A DNA stretch of 64,000 nucleotides from an uncultured Bacteroidales bacterium (lineage in GTDB: Bacteria > Bacteroidota > Bacteroidia > Bacteroidales > Bacteroidaceae): NCBI GenBank assembly GCA_937876995.1, contig CALEFD010000019.1, positions 25,347 to 89,346 of the forward strand, written 5' to 3'. A program made the position numbers and the translations under genes. This document shows positions 26,723 to 36,295 of this stretch, piece after piece; position 1 is the first letter of the stretch; the number at the start of each line of letters is the position of its first letter. The notes under the pieces were generated by a model that saw only the letters and a list, made by a program, of their open reading frames with translations, did no database searches and was not told the origin of the DNA.

Positions 26723-28549
26723 TTACATACGTTCCGGCACCTCTATACCCAACAAACCTGTTCCCAGTTTCAATATTTTACCTACGTTTTCTGTAAGCAT
26801 CAAGCGGAACAACTTCAAACCCTGTTCAGGTTCACGCAACACGCTGAAATCATGATAGAACTGGTTGAATTCCTTTGCCAATTCATAACAGTAGTTTGCT
26901 ATTACAGATGGATTGTAATCTGTTGCAGCCTGTGTTATTACATCCTTAAATTCTGCCAACAGTTGAATAATGGCAATCTCTTTTTCTGATATCATGATAT
27001 CGTCAGAGAAAAGACGATTGCTTACATTCAGTCCATCTTCTGCGGCCTTACGCAATATAGAGCGGATACGTGCGTATGTATATTGAATAAAAGGTCCTGT
27101 ATTTCCATTGAAATCAATAGACTCTTTCGGATTGAATGTCATATTCTTTCTGGCATCCACCTTTAAGATAAAGTACTTCAATGCACCTAATCCCACAATA
27201 CGCATTATATCATCTATCTCCTCTTGTGAAAGACCATTCAATTTACCCAGTTCATCGGATGTAACACGTGCATTGTCTATCATTTCATCCATCAAATCAT
27301 CGGCATCTACAACAGTACCCTCGCGGCTCTTCATTTTACCTTCAGGGAGTTCCACCATACCGTATGAGAAGTGAACCAAATCCTTACCCCACTTGAATCC
27401 TAACTTATCAAGCAGAATAGAAAGTACCTGGAAATGGTAGTTCTGTTCATTACCTACCACATATATCATCTTATCTATAGGATAATCCTGGAAACGCAGT
27501 TTTGCAGTACCAATATCCTGAGTCATATAAACCGATGTTCCATCACTGCGAAGCAACAGTTTCTGATCAAGTCCTTCTGCTGCAAGGTCAGCCCAGACAG
27601 AACCATCTTCCTTCTTAAAGAAGAATCCCTTTTCCAGACCCTCCATTACCTTCTCTTTACCCTCCAGATATGTTTCCGATTCGTAGTATATCTTATCAAA
27701 GCTTACACCTAAACGTTTGTATGTCTCATCAAATCCGGCATAAACCCAATCGTTCATGGTCTTCCATAGCTGTCGAACTTCAGCATCGCCCTGTTCCCAA
27801 CGCACCAACATATCGTGCGCCTCTTTCATCAAAGGAGACTGCTTTTCAGCTTCTGCCTTAGCTGCTTCCTGAGCTTTTTCGTCCAATTCATCGTAGTTTT
27901 TAGGCAACAACGACTTAACTTCTGCACGATAATGTTTATCAAATTCCACGTAGTAATCGCCTATCAGATGATCACCTTTTTTACCTGTCGATTCTGGAGT
28001 TGCACCATTACCCCATTTCTGCCAGGCAAGCATCGATTTGCAGATATGAATACCACGGTCGTTCACTATATTGGTCTTAACGACACGTGCTCCCGCAGCC
28101 GACATAATATTTGCCAAAGCTGCACCTAAAAGATTATTTCTTACGTGACCTAAATGAAGAGGTTTATTTGTGTTAGGCGATGAATACTCTATCATTACCA
28201 ATGGAGATTCATCGGTAACCTTAGTATAACCGTATTTATCGTCTGAATTAATATCAGTCAATACCTTTAACCAAACAGGAATTGATATAACAATATTCAA
28301 AAAACCTTTAATTACGTTATAGGAACTGACTGTCGGCATATTCTTTTGCAGCCATACACCTAACTCTGAAGCAGTCATTTCCGGGCTCTTTCTTGAAATC
28401 TTCACAAATGGGAAAACTACCACTGTGAAGTGTCCCTGGAACTCTTTTTTAGTCTTCTGCAACTGCACTGATGCAGGGTCAACATCTTGGTTATACAGAG
28501 CCTTTACAGCCTGCACTACCATACTAACCATTATATCTTCTATTTTCAT
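26723..28549 (-). CDS. argS: Arginyl-tRNA synthetase
   Basis: This 608-residue class I synthetase charges tRNA-Arg. It has the N-terminal Add-1 tRNA-binding domain (about 1-110), the HIGH motif as HLGH (132-135, in NTNKPLHLGHVRNN), a KMSKS counterpart GKMKSREGT near residue 390, and a C-terminal DALR anticodon-binding domain ending GLLGIEVPERM. The length fits the family. A perfect -7 box (28568-28575) sits 18 nt upstream of the start, so the leader must be very short. It is first in an operon with the RNase H and LTA-synthase-like genes, and divergent from the rhomboid operon. Confidence 0.97.
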   Translation of the reverse strand: MKIEDIMVSMVVQAVKALYNQDVDPASVQLQKTKKEFQGHFTVVVFPFVKISRKSPEMTASELGVWLQKNMPTVSSYNVIKGFLNIVISIPVWLKVLTDINSDDKYGYTKVTDESPLVMIEYSSPNTNKPLHLGHVRNNLLGAALANIMSAAGARVVKTNIVNDRGIHICKSMLAWQKWGNGATPESTGKKGDHLIGDYYVEFDKHYRAEVKSLLPKNYDELDEKAQEAAKAEAEKQSPLMKEAHDMLVRWEQGDAEVRQLWKTMNDWVYAGFDETYKRLGVSFDKIYYESETYLEGKEKVMEGLEKGFFFKKEDGSVWADLAAEGLDQKLLLRSDGTSVYMTQDIGTAKLRFQDYPIDKMIYVVGNEQNYHFQVLSILLDKLGFKWGKDLVHFSYGMVELPEGKMKSREGTVVDADDLMDEMIDNARVTSDELGKLNGLSQEEIDDIMRIVGLGALKYFILKVDARKNMTFNPKESIDFNGNTGPFIQYTYARIRSILRKAAEDGLNVSNRLFSDDIMISEKEIAIIQLLAEFKDVITQAATDYNPSVIANYCYELAKEFNQFYHDFSVLREPEQGLKLFRLMLTENVGKILKLGTGLLGIEVPERM

Positions 28550-28567
28550 ATCTTAATTTTTGCGCTG

Positions 28568-28575
28568 CAAAGTTA
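28568..28575 (-). promoter_or_regulatory. Putative -7 box for argS operon
   Basis: The minus-strand TAACTTTG is a perfect TAnnTTTG, 18 nt from the argS start. It lies only 12 nt from the opposite-facing box at 28588, so the two promoters share a core region. Confidence 0.55.
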
Positions 28576-28587
28576 CTAAAAAAAGAT

Positions 28588-28595
28588 TACCTTTG
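28588..28595 (+). promoter_or_regulatory. Putative -7 box for rhomboid operon
   Basis: The plus-strand TACCTTTG is a perfect TAnnTTTG, 70 nt before the ATG at 28666. It would leave a leader of roughly 60 nt. Confidence 0.5.
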
Positions 28596-28665
28596 TACCT
28601 CATAAAGCAAAGCTTTGTAATAAAGCAGTCTATTTGTGACGTAAGATTTAAAACTTTTTTTGATT

Positions 28666-29355
28666 ATGAACAAGATTCCAACAATAACAAAAAACCTTTT
28701 GATAATCAATGTACTCTTCTATATGGGTACACTTGCACTGCAAAAGTATGGTATTGATGTACACTCTTTATTCGGACTTCACTTTTTCAAAGCATCCGGA
28801 TTCAGAATATATCAACTTGTAACATATATGTTCCTGCACGAAGGTTTCCAACACATATTCTTCAATATGTTTGCTGTTTGGATGTTCGGCAGCGTACTTG
28901 AAAACGTATGGGGACCAAAAAAATTCCTGATCTTCTATTTGGTATGCGGTATAGGCGCAGGAGTAACGCAGGAATTAGTGCAGTGGGCACACTATTCGCT
29001 GACACTTGCCAATTACGATAGCGTCAACATGGCAGGCAGAATTATTATGATGGATCAATATCTGAATATGATGCTTACCGTAGGTGCATCGGGCGCCGTT
29101 TATGGCATTCTGCTTGGATACGGAATGACCTTCCCAAACAATGCCATTTACATAATACCATTCCCCTTCCCCATCAAAGCAAAATGGCTCATTACAGGAT
29201 ATATAGTACTGGAACTTGTACTTGGATTAAGCAACAACCCGGGCGATAACGTTGCCCATTTTGCACATTTGGGAGGTATGTTATTCGGATATATTTTATT
29301 AATGTATTGGAAAAACAACAGGAAGAAAAATGGAGACATTCATTTCAGATATTAA
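28666..29355 (+). CDS. Rhomboid family intramembrane serine protease
   Basis: This product has 229 residues from the ATG at 28666 (MNKIPTITK); a TTG two codons earlier is an unlikely start. It is a six-to-seven helix membrane protein with the rhomboid hallmarks: H-x3-N in HIFFNMFAVWMFG, the catalytic serine in GASGAVYG, and the catalytic histidine in HFAHLGGMLFGY. It cleaves membrane-anchored substrates within the bilayer; the target is unknown. Its 3' end overlaps the next rhomboid gene by 26 nt in another frame, so translation is probably coupled. An EEP hydrolase gene completes the operon. Confidence 0.93.
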   Translation: MNKIPTITKNLLIINVLFYMGTLALQKYGIDVHSLFGLHFFKASGFRIYQLVTYMFLHEGFQHIFFNMFAVWMFGSVLENVWGPKKFLIFYLVCGIGAGVTQELVQWAHYSLTLANYDSVNMAGRIIMMDQYLNMMLTVGASGAVYGILLGYGMTFPNNAIYIIPFPFPIKAKWLITGYIVLELVLGLSNNPGDNVAHFAHLGGMLFGYILLMYWKNNRKKNGDIHFRY

Positions 29356-30049
29356 AAACAAGTTCTTATATGGCGACACTCTTACCAGATTAATACTGAT
29401 TAACGTTGGAGTATTTGTTGCAATTGCTATAATCAAAGTAGTTTTCATTCTGCTTGGACTAACCGATAATGCCACCTGGAACCACAACTTTGAGTGGAGC
29501 TGGAATCTTGGTGATTTTTTAGCAAGACCATGGACAATAGCAACCTACATGTTTACCAGTTATGGCGTATGGCATCTGCTGTTCAATATGTTCACACTGT
29601 ATTGGTTTGGACAAAGATTTCAGTCGCTCTATACAAATAGCCAATTACGTGGCGTGTATGTATTAGGTGCGTTTTCAGGAATGATATTTTTCACACTTGT
29701 ATTCAACCTGTTTCCGGGTCTTCAAACCAAAGATTTTCTTTGGACTATGCCCGGAACATCGACAGCTGTAATTGCCATTGCATCTGCTACTGCATTTAGG
29801 GCTCCAAATTACATGCAGAAAATACCTCTTATAGGATTTATTCCTATCAAATATCTTGCTATCACTCTTATAGTAACAGACATTGCTCTTATACCTAATA
29901 TAAATCCTGCAACCGATTTTGCTCATTTGGGTGCGGGTTTGTTAGGTTTTCTGTTTGTAAAAAGCCATAGACATGGCACCGATATTACAAAACCTATAAC
30001 CTCCATTGCTGTACTGTTAGACAAACTGTTTAGTAAAAAGAAAGATTAA
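29330..30049 (+). CDS. Second rhomboid family protein
   Basis: This 239-residue membrane protein is homologous to the preceding one but diverged. H-x3-N is kept in WHLLFNMFTLYWFG, and the catalytic His in DFAHLGAGLLGF. The serine loop reads PGTSTAVIAI instead of GASGAVxGI: the Ser is retained but the following Gly is replaced by Thr, so activity is likely but not certain. The start METFISDIK lies 26 nt inside the upstream gene. Tandem rhomboid pairs with an N-terminal extension such as this one are seen in Bacteroidetes. It precedes the EEP gene by 2 nt. Confidence 0.88.
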   Translation: METFISDIKNKFLYGDTLTRLILINVGVFVAIAIIKVVFILLGLTDNATWNHNFEWSWNLGDFLARPWTIATYMFTSYGVWHLLFNMFTLYWFGQRFQSLYTNSQLRGVYVLGAFSGMIFFTLVFNLFPGLQTKDFLWTMPGTSTAVIAIASATAFRAPNYMQKIPLIGFIPIKYLAITLIVTDIALIPNINPATDFAHLGAGLLGFLFVKSHRHGTDITKPITSIAVLLDKLFSKKKD

Positions 30050-30051
30050 TA

Positions 30052-31137
30052 ATGAAACTGATAGGCAAAATAGTAATATCACTGATATTGTTGATCAACA
30101 TTATTGCTGCCATAATTCTTATAGTGTGCAGTTATAGTTCATTGGCCGCCCCTCAAGGCGATATGCCCTTAACATCGTTATCGGGGCTAGCATTCCCTAT
30201 CTTTCTAATTATCAACATATTGTTTATTATTTTTTGGTTGCTTTTCTGGAGTAAGGGAAGTTTAATATCTATAGTCACTCTTGTAATATGTATAGGACCG
30301 TGCTTGGATTATTTTCCACTAAACTTCAAGGCAAAAAACTACACTCCTAAAGAGACAGACATAAAGATTATTTCGTACAACACAGAAGGGTTTGGAACAA
30401 AAGTAAATAAAGACTGGAGCGAAACAAATCCATTACTTGCCTATATAACATCGCAAGATGCAGATATTATCTGTTTGCAAGAGGCATTGATTACCTTAAT
30501 AGCCCAAAAGAAAAAAGATAAAAATTTCTTACCCGAATACCCATATTACGCATACTCATCCATAGGCAATATAGCCTGCTTATCCAAACACCCTATTATT
30601 CATTCAGAAGGGATAGGTTTTGAAGGCAAAACAGGCAACAGCTATCTTTATTGCAAGATACTTGTAAACAACGACACATTAGCCGTTTACAATTGTCATC
30701 TGGAATCGAACAGGCTGAGCGAAGAGAATATAGACCAGTATTGGGATTTCTTTGACGATCCTACTGAAAAAGAGAAAATCTCAGGCCCTAAAACAGTAGT
30801 AAAAAAGCTAATCACATCATGTAAAGCAAGAGCCACACAAGCAGAGATAATTTCTAACAAAATTAAAGCAGAAACAGCCAAATATACCATTGTGTGCGGC
30901 GACCTTAATGACACCCCTTTATCTTACACCCACAAACTGTTTGAAAAAGATCTGCATGACGCCCATTCCACAAGTGGTTTTGGTGCAGGCATATCATACC
31001 ACAAACATCACTTGTACTATAGAATTGACCACATTTTCACTAGCAAAAACATTAAATCAAGACATTGTTGGATAGATAACAACATAAAAGATTCAGACCA
31101 CTACCCCATTTGCGCTGTCTTAACGCTTAATCTATAG
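30052..31137 (+). CDS. Membrane-anchored endonuclease/exonuclease/phosphatase (EEP) family protein
   Basis: This is a 361-residue protein. Residues 1-85 hold three membrane segments, and the C-terminal EEP domain faces out or in depending on topology. Catalytic motifs are complete: IISYNTEGFG (N110), IICLQEA (E144), YNCHLESN (His), VCGDLNDTP (Asp, Asn), RIDHIF (Asp) and DSDHYP (Asp-His). The fold covers DNases, phosphoinositide phosphatases and sphingomyelinases. A membrane-tethered form next to rhomboids suggests a lipid or phosphodiester substrate, but this is inference. It is the last gene of the rhomboid operon. An A/T-rich gap with the secDF promoter follows. Confidence 0.88.
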   Translation: MKLIGKIVISLILLINIIAAIILIVCSYSSLAAPQGDMPLTSLSGLAFPIFLIINILFIIFWLLFWSKGSLISIVTLVICIGPCLDYFPLNFKAKNYTPKETDIKIISYNTEGFGTKVNKDWSETNPLLAYITSQDADIICLQEALITLIAQKKKDKNFLPEYPYYAYSSIGNIACLSKHPIIHSEGIGFEGKTGNSYLYCKILVNNDTLAVYNCHLESNRLSEENIDQYWDFFDDPTEKEKISGPKTVVKKLITSCKARATQAEIISNKIKAETAKYTIVCGDLNDTPLSYTHKLFEKDLHDAHSTSGFGAGISYHKHHLYYRIDHIFTSKNIKSRHCWIDNNIKDSDHYPICAVLTLNL

Positions 31138-31209
31138 TGTTTTATTCACATTTCTCCTTTTTTTTCAACAAATCTCTACTTTATAAGGTGTAAAAAGGAA
31201 ATATTTCTA

Positions 31210-31217
31210 TATATTTG
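31210..31217 (+). promoter_or_regulatory. Putative -7 box for secDF
   Basis: TATATTTG is a perfect TAnnTTTG, 86 nt before the ATG at 31304. It implies a leader of about 75-80 nt. I saw no known RNA motif in it. Confidence 0.5.
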
Positions 31218-31303
31218 CACCCTTGTAATTAACGGGCTTGAAAATCGTTGGTTTTTGAGCTTGTTTTTGTGATAGACAAATAATAATTAAAAACAAAATA
31301 AGT

Positions 31304-34255
31304 ATGCAAAACAAAGGATTCGTAAAGGTGCTTGCAGTAGCATTGACAGTTATCTGTCTCTTCTACCTCTCCTTTACCTTCAGAACCCGCGGCATAGAGA
31401 AGAGAGCCGCCGAAAGTCCAATGGGTGAACAGGCCTACCTGGACTCCGTAATGAATGAAAAGGTCTGGTTAGGTATTTATTCATACAAAGAGTGCCGTGA
31501 GATGCAGATTGGTCTGGGTCTTGACCTGAAAGGCGGTATGAACGTTATTTTGGAAGTTTCTGTTCCAGATGTTGTTAAGGCCCTTGCTAACAACACTGCA
31601 GACGCAAACTTCAACGCTGCTCTTTCTGCTGCCAAGAAGATTGCCGTAAACAGCCAGGAAAATTTCGTTGATATTTTCGCATCACAGTATAATCAGATTG
31701 TTCCTAATGGCAATTTGAATGTATTCTTTGCTACTTCACAGTTAAAAGACCGTATCAACGTACAGAGTTCTAACGAAACTGTGATTGAAGTTGTAAAAGA
31801 AGAGGTTGAAAATGCCATTGACAACTCATTCAACGTACTCCGCACTCGTATTGACCGTTTCGGTGTTGCTCAGCCAAACATTCAGGAATTGGAAGGCAAG
31901 CAGGGTCGTATCATGGTTGAACTTCCGGGTATTAAAGAACCAGAACGTGTAAGAAAACTCCTTCAGGGTTCTGCAAACCTTGAATTCTGGGAAACATACG
32001 ATTATTCAGAATTGGCAGACGCACTTTATGCTATAGATCGTCGTCTTGCAGAGATAGCTTCAACAGAAGATACTGCTAAGGAAGTTCCTGCTACAGAAGA
32101 AAATACAACAGAAGAAACAGAAGAAGCCGAAAGCGATTTAGCAGCTCTTTTGGGCAACGGAGAGAACAGCAATCTTACTACTACTCAGTTAGAAGAACTA
32201 AAGAAAACCAATCCATTGCTATCAAGACTTAATCCTACAGGTGAAAATCGTTGCGTATTGGGCATAAGCCACTACAATGACACTGCAGCTGTTAACAAAA
32301 TGTTGACATCAGAAGATGTTAAGACTCTTCTCCCAAGAGATTTGAAACTTGCTTGGGGTGTCAAAGCTATTGACAGCAAAGAACAGTACTACGAACTATA
32401 TGCTCTTAAGGTTACAAACAAAAATGGTCAGGCAGCAATGACCGGTGAAGCTGTTTCAAATTCATCAGCAGATTTTGATATGCACGGAAGACCTTCTGTT
32501 AGCATGACAATGAATACTGAGGGCGCACGCGAATGGGCTAAACTGACAAAACAGAATATAAACCGCGACATCGCCATTGTTTTGGACGGTTACGTATATA
32601 GTGCTCCAAATGTAGAAAACGAAATCCCGGGTGGTAATTCACAGATTACTGGTTCTTTCACTGTAGAAGATACACAAGACTTGGCAAACGTACTTGAATC
32701 AGGTAAAATGCCTGCTCCTGCAAAGATTGTACAGGAAGATATAGTAGGACCTTCACTTGGTCAGGAATCAATCAGACAGGGTTTCATGTCATTTATAGTA
32801 GCATTCATCGTATTGATGATTTACATGTGCGCTATGTACGGACTGGTTCCGGGTATGATTGCTAACGGTGCTTTGCTATGTAACCTGTTCTTCACATTGG
32901 GTATCCTTACATCATTCCAGGCTGCTCTTACTATGTCAGGTATTGCAGGTATCGTACTGACATTAGGTATGGCAGTGGATGCTAACGTACTTATATACGA
33001 ACGTACAAAAGAAGAGTTGAAAGCCGGCAAGAGTGTTGCTTCTGCTATTGCAGATGGTTACAAGAATGCATTCTCTGCTATCTTCGACTCAAACTTCACA
33101 TCTATTATTACCGGTATTATCCTGTTCTACTTTGGTACAGGTCCTATCCGTGGTTTCGCTACCACACTTATCATCGGTATTATCTGTTCATTCTTTACAG
33201 CCGTATTCCTGACAAGAATTGTTTACGAACACTATCTTGGAAAGGGTAAGTTGCAGAACCTTACATTCACAACAGGTATCTCAAAGAATTTGATGCAGAA
33301 CACAAAAATCAAGTTTATGGAGATTGCAAAGAAATCATCTATAGTATTCGGTATTTTTGCAGTTGTTTGTCTGGCATTTATGCTGACACGCGGATTAAGC
33401 AAGAGTATTGACTTTACCGGTGGTAGAAACTTTGTTATTCAGTTTGAACAACCTGTTGAACCGGAAGAAGTACGCGATATTTTGGAAGGTGTTATCACAG
33501 AAGATAACGTAAGCGCTATTGCTCTGGGTACAGACCACAAAACTATACGCGTAAGTACCAACTATCGCATTAACGAAGATTCTGAAAACATTGACTCAGA
33601 AATAGAAGAATTCTTGTTCACTTCTTTGAAAGCAGCAGGCAAGTTAAGTTCTGATTTGGATTTGGCTACATTTATTGACAGAGACAACCGTGCAGGTGGT
33701 TCTATCATCAGTTCACAAAAGGTTGGTCCAAGTATTGCAGATGATATTACAAAGGGTGCTATCATCTCTGTAATTTTAGCGCTTGTTGCAATCTTCCTAT
33801 ACATCTTGTTAAGATTTAGAAATGTTGCCTACTCAATAGGTGCTATCGTAGCGTTAGGACTTGACACCTTATTTATAATGGGTCTCTATTCAATCTGCTG
33901 GGGATGGATGCCATTCTCACTTGAGATTGACCAGACATTCATTGGTGCTATACTTACTGCTATAGGTTACTCTATCAACGATAAGGTGGTTGTATTTGAC
34001 CGTATTCGTGAATATACTCATCTCTATCCAAAACGTGATAAGAAACAGTTATTCAACGATGCAGTAAATTCAACATTGGCACGTACCATCAACACATCAC
34101 TCAGTACTTTGATTGTTCTTTTGGCTATCTTCTTCTTGGGTGGTGACAGCATTCGTAGCTTTGCATTTGCAATGATACTTGGTGTTGTATTCGGTACTTG
34201 TTCATCAATCTTTATTGCTGCTCCTACAGCATATAGCATTATCAGAAAGAAATAA
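31304..34255 (+). CDS. secDF: SecDF protein translocase, fused
   Basis: This 983-residue protein is SecD and SecF joined in one chain, common in Bacteroidetes. SecD part: one N-terminal helix, GLDLKGGMNV, a large periplasmic domain, then six helices with GMAVDANVLIYERTKEE. SecF part begins near residue 670: SIDFTGGRNF, a periplasmic domain, then helices with GYSINDKVVVFDRIRE. It uses proton motive force to pull preproteins from the SecYEG channel. An acidic, Thr/Glu-rich insertion of about 40 residues (about 260-300) interrupts the first periplasmic domain and is probably flexible. It stands alone with its own promoter and a strong terminator at 34278-34307. Confidence 0.97.
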   Translation: MQNKGFVKVLAVALTVICLFYLSFTFRTRGIEKRAAESPMGEQAYLDSVMNEKVWLGIYSYKECREMQIGLGLDLKGGMNVILEVSVPDVVKALANNTADANFNAALSAAKKIAVNSQENFVDIFASQYNQIVPNGNLNVFFATSQLKDRINVQSSNETVIEVVKEEVENAIDNSFNVLRTRIDRFGVAQPNIQELEGKQGRIMVELPGIKEPERVRKLLQGSANLEFWETYDYSELADALYAIDRRLAEIASTEDTAKEVPATEENTTEETEEAESDLAALLGNGENSNLTTTQLEELKKTNPLLSRLNPTGENRCVLGISHYNDTAAVNKMLTSEDVKTLLPRDLKLAWGVKAIDSKEQYYELYALKVTNKNGQAAMTGEAVSNSSADFDMHGRPSVSMTMNTEGAREWAKLTKQNINRDIAIVLDGYVYSAPNVENEIPGGNSQITGSFTVEDTQDLANVLESGKMPAPAKIVQEDIVGPSLGQESIRQGFMSFIVAFIVLMIYMCAMYGLVPGMIANGALLCNLFFTLGILTSFQAALTMSGIAGIVLTLGMAVDANVLIYERTKEELKAGKSVASAIADGYKNAFSAIFDSNFTSIITGIILFYFGTGPIRGFATTLIIGIICSFFTAVFLTRIVYEHYLGKGKLQNLTFTTGISKNLMQNTKIKFMEIAKKSSIVFGIFAVVCLAFMLTRGLSKSIDFTGGRNFVIQFEQPVEPEEVRDILEGVITEDNVSAIALGTDHKTIRVSTNYRINEDSENIDSEIEEFLFTSLKAAGKLSSDLDLATFIDRDNRAGGSIISSQKVGPSIADDITKGAIISVILALVAIFLYILLRFRNVAYSIGAIVALGLDTLFIMGLYSICWGWMPFSLEIDQTFIGAILTAIGYSINDKVVVFDRIREYTHLYPKRDKKQLFNDAVNSTLARTINTSLSTLIVLLAIFFLGGDSIRSFAFAMILGVVFGTCSSIFIAAPTAYSIIRKK

Positions 34256-34277
34256 TCAACATTTTGATTATATAGAA

Positions 34278-34307
34278 AACGCTCCCAAATCCTGGGAGCG
34301 TTTTTTT
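34278..34307 (+). terminator. Rho-independent terminator after secDF
   Basis: AACGCTCCC / GGGAGCGTT form a perfect 9-bp stem with a 7-nt loop, followed directly by a run of T (34300-34307). Confidence 0.9.
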
Positions 34308-34405
34308 GTAACACTTATTTTTTGTGATAAATTTCAAATTTATTTGTACACGTTTTGAAAATTTATTCTTATAATTGCAAATCTACAAACTTAATTACAT
34401 TTATT

Positions 34406-36064
34406 ATGAGACAGTTCTTTATAAAAAACAAGTTTAATGCATTGGTATTAACTCTTGCATTTTTTACATCTCTATCAGCTTTTGCGCAACAAGATGGTTA
34501 TCCAGAATTTGAAGACAGTAAGATGTGGATATATGAAGATGGCAGCGCCAAAGTGCTTACATTCGACGGCGTAGAAGCTACTATGCCATTAAAAAAGGTT
34601 GCCAAGTATCTTAAAAAGTACAAAGGTTACAACACCACCAGAATGTCAATTAGAATAGAAGACGAAAGTACAAGCCTAAGTAGCGTAATGCCATTGGCAA
34701 AACAGCTCAAAAAAGCCGGTATAAAAGTGGCAGTTGCGAACAACGATGATATGTTTCAGAGTATGACTATGCCTGAATACAGACGAGCCTACATCTACGA
34801 CGAAGGAGACGGATATTATAAATTTGAATTGAATTGCAACAATCAGAACAGCATTAGAAGTAGAAATAATATTATGATTGGCGGTTCCTCTTCTAAATCA
34901 CATAAAAATATCTCTGTAATTGGTGATTTAAAAATGATGAAAGAGTGGATTTCAATGTTCGATGGTCACGGTATAGCTATATTCCCGGAAGATATGCCAT
35001 ATTCCGATGTACAACAGATGGCAGAAACAGCTTGGAAATCTGGCATAGGACAGGTATCTCTTATTACAATAGACAAAGATTTAACTGCATTTACCAACTA
35101 TCCATATTACATTACACTTATTCCACAAAACTGCGATTGGAACAAAACATATCCTAAACATAGTGCAACAGAAATTATAAAACTACGTAAAGAGGAACTT
35201 TCTGCTTCCACTTATTCAACTGATAATGATAGAGAAAGAATAGACCATCCCCTTACACAATACAACACAAACTCGTTATTCTTTAATCCTACTCATGTAA
35301 TTTCAAACGACAAGGAATTTGTACTTGGTGTAAAAGCAACGCAAGGCAATGATTTATGGATAACAGGAAAAAGCGGTCTTGAATTGAGGGCAGGTGGTAA
35401 AACATATAAACAGACCGGTTATAAAGGTTTAGATGGTTTTGAGAACGTATATTTCTGGGCTCCTATTGCAGGATCATTTAACGAAATATTGACCTTTGAA
35501 CCTATCCCGGCAGACGTTGCAATGGTAGATATCTACGATAGCAGTGACAACAGTTTGGTTATTAAAGGATTGGAAGTTTCCAGTGAATACAAGAACATAG
35601 AACAGCCCATATCTTCATTAGTAGCCGGTCATTACATATTCAAATTTAAAGGCGAACACGATATGTTAGATGCATTAAGCATTGAAAGAGCTGAATTCTC
35701 ATCTACAGAAACCACTCTCTATATGCAGATGTCCATAATGGAGCCACATTCGTTCAAAGGACACGTAGGCAGTGATTTCACCCTGACCTTCCCTAACGGC
35801 AAAGAATTAAAAGCCATAAGATACGAAGGTGTAGAAACCGATGTTGATTTCAACAGAGGCGGAGACCACGTAACTACATACTTCCAGATTGTATTCCCAC
35901 ACATTTCCGATACAGAATGGCCATTGCATAATAGTTCGGATATTCCTGAAGAAGATATTATCAGACCGGTACTGAAAGGAACCCTATGCCACGAAAAAAT
36001 TGAGATGGAATTACACAGATCGATAAACTATAGGCCACAATCCTATATAATTCGCCTTGAATAA
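34406..36064 (+). CDS. Exported protein with two ExbD/TolR-like segments (unknown function)
   Basis: This product has 552 residues from the ATG at 34406 (MRQFFIKNKF), with a signal peptide cleaved after AFA (residue 27). An in-frame ATG at 34355 adds a stretch before the leader and is unlikely. Residues about 47-112 (LTFDGVEATMPLKKV..., then LAKQLKKAGIKVAVA) and about 168-222 (ISVIGDLKM..., then AETAWKSGIGQVSLIT) resemble the periplasmic fold of ExbD/TolR, but no ExbD membrane anchor is present. The rest is beta-rich with no family I can name. It is monocistronic, between two terminators. It could be a periplasmic or surface protein that binds a TonB- or M56-type partner (speculative). Confidence 0.8.
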   Translation: MRQFFIKNKFNALVLTLAFFTSLSAFAQQDGYPEFEDSKMWIYEDGSAKVLTFDGVEATMPLKKVAKYLKKYKGYNTTRMSIRIEDESTSLSSVMPLAKQLKKAGIKVAVANNDDMFQSMTMPEYRRAYIYDEGDGYYKFELNCNNQNSIRSRNNIMIGGSSSKSHKNISVIGDLKMMKEWISMFDGHGIAIFPEDMPYSDVQQMAETAWKSGIGQVSLITIDKDLTAFTNYPYYITLIPQNCDWNKTYPKHSATEIIKLRKEELSASTYSTDNDRERIDHPLTQYNTNSLFFNPTHVISNDKEFVLGVKATQGNDLWITGKSGLELRAGGKTYKQTGYKGLDGFENVYFWAPIAGSFNEILTFEPIPADVAMVDIYDSSDNSLVIKGLEVSSEYKNIEQPISSLVAGHYIFKFKGEHDMLDALSIERAEFSSTETTLYMQMSIMEPHSFKGHVGSDFTLTFPNGKELKAIRYEGVETDVDFNRGGDHVTTYFQIVFPHISDTEWPLHNSSDIPEEDIIRPVLKGTLCHEKIEMELHRSINYRPQSYIIRLE

Positions 36065-36083
36065 GAGTAAAATCAGATATGCA

Positions 36084-36120
36084 TAAGGTGGTGCACTTAT
36101 AAAGGTGTACCACCTTATTT
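36084..36120 (+). terminator. Rho-independent terminator
   Basis: TAAGGTGGTGCAC / GTGTACCACCTTA (36084-36118) pair with one G:U, with an 8-nt loop and a short T run. The stem closely resembles the one at 61283-61322. The remaining bases to 36247 hold nothing I can name. Confidence 0.8.
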
Positions 36121-36247
36121 TATTATACTGCTTTCATCTTCTTTGAAATAATGTATAATTATTTGCATATTTATTCATATATACAATATTTTCAGAGTTT
36201 TTCGTATAAAATATGCAAAATATGATACAAGAAATGAATTATTTTAG

Positions 36248-36255
36248 TAATTTTG
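36248..36255 (+). promoter_or_regulatory. Putative -7 box for korAB
   Basis: TAATTTTG is a perfect TAnnTTTG, 41 nt before the korA start at 36296. Confidence 0.5.
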
Positions 36256-36295
36256 CAACGTCAAAAATGAAAAAATATTCAACTATATAGATATT

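Noticed and set aside
31138..31303. Riboswitch or small RNA in the secDF leader
   Set aside because: There is a long leader but I could find no stable conserved-looking structure by eye, so I do not report one.
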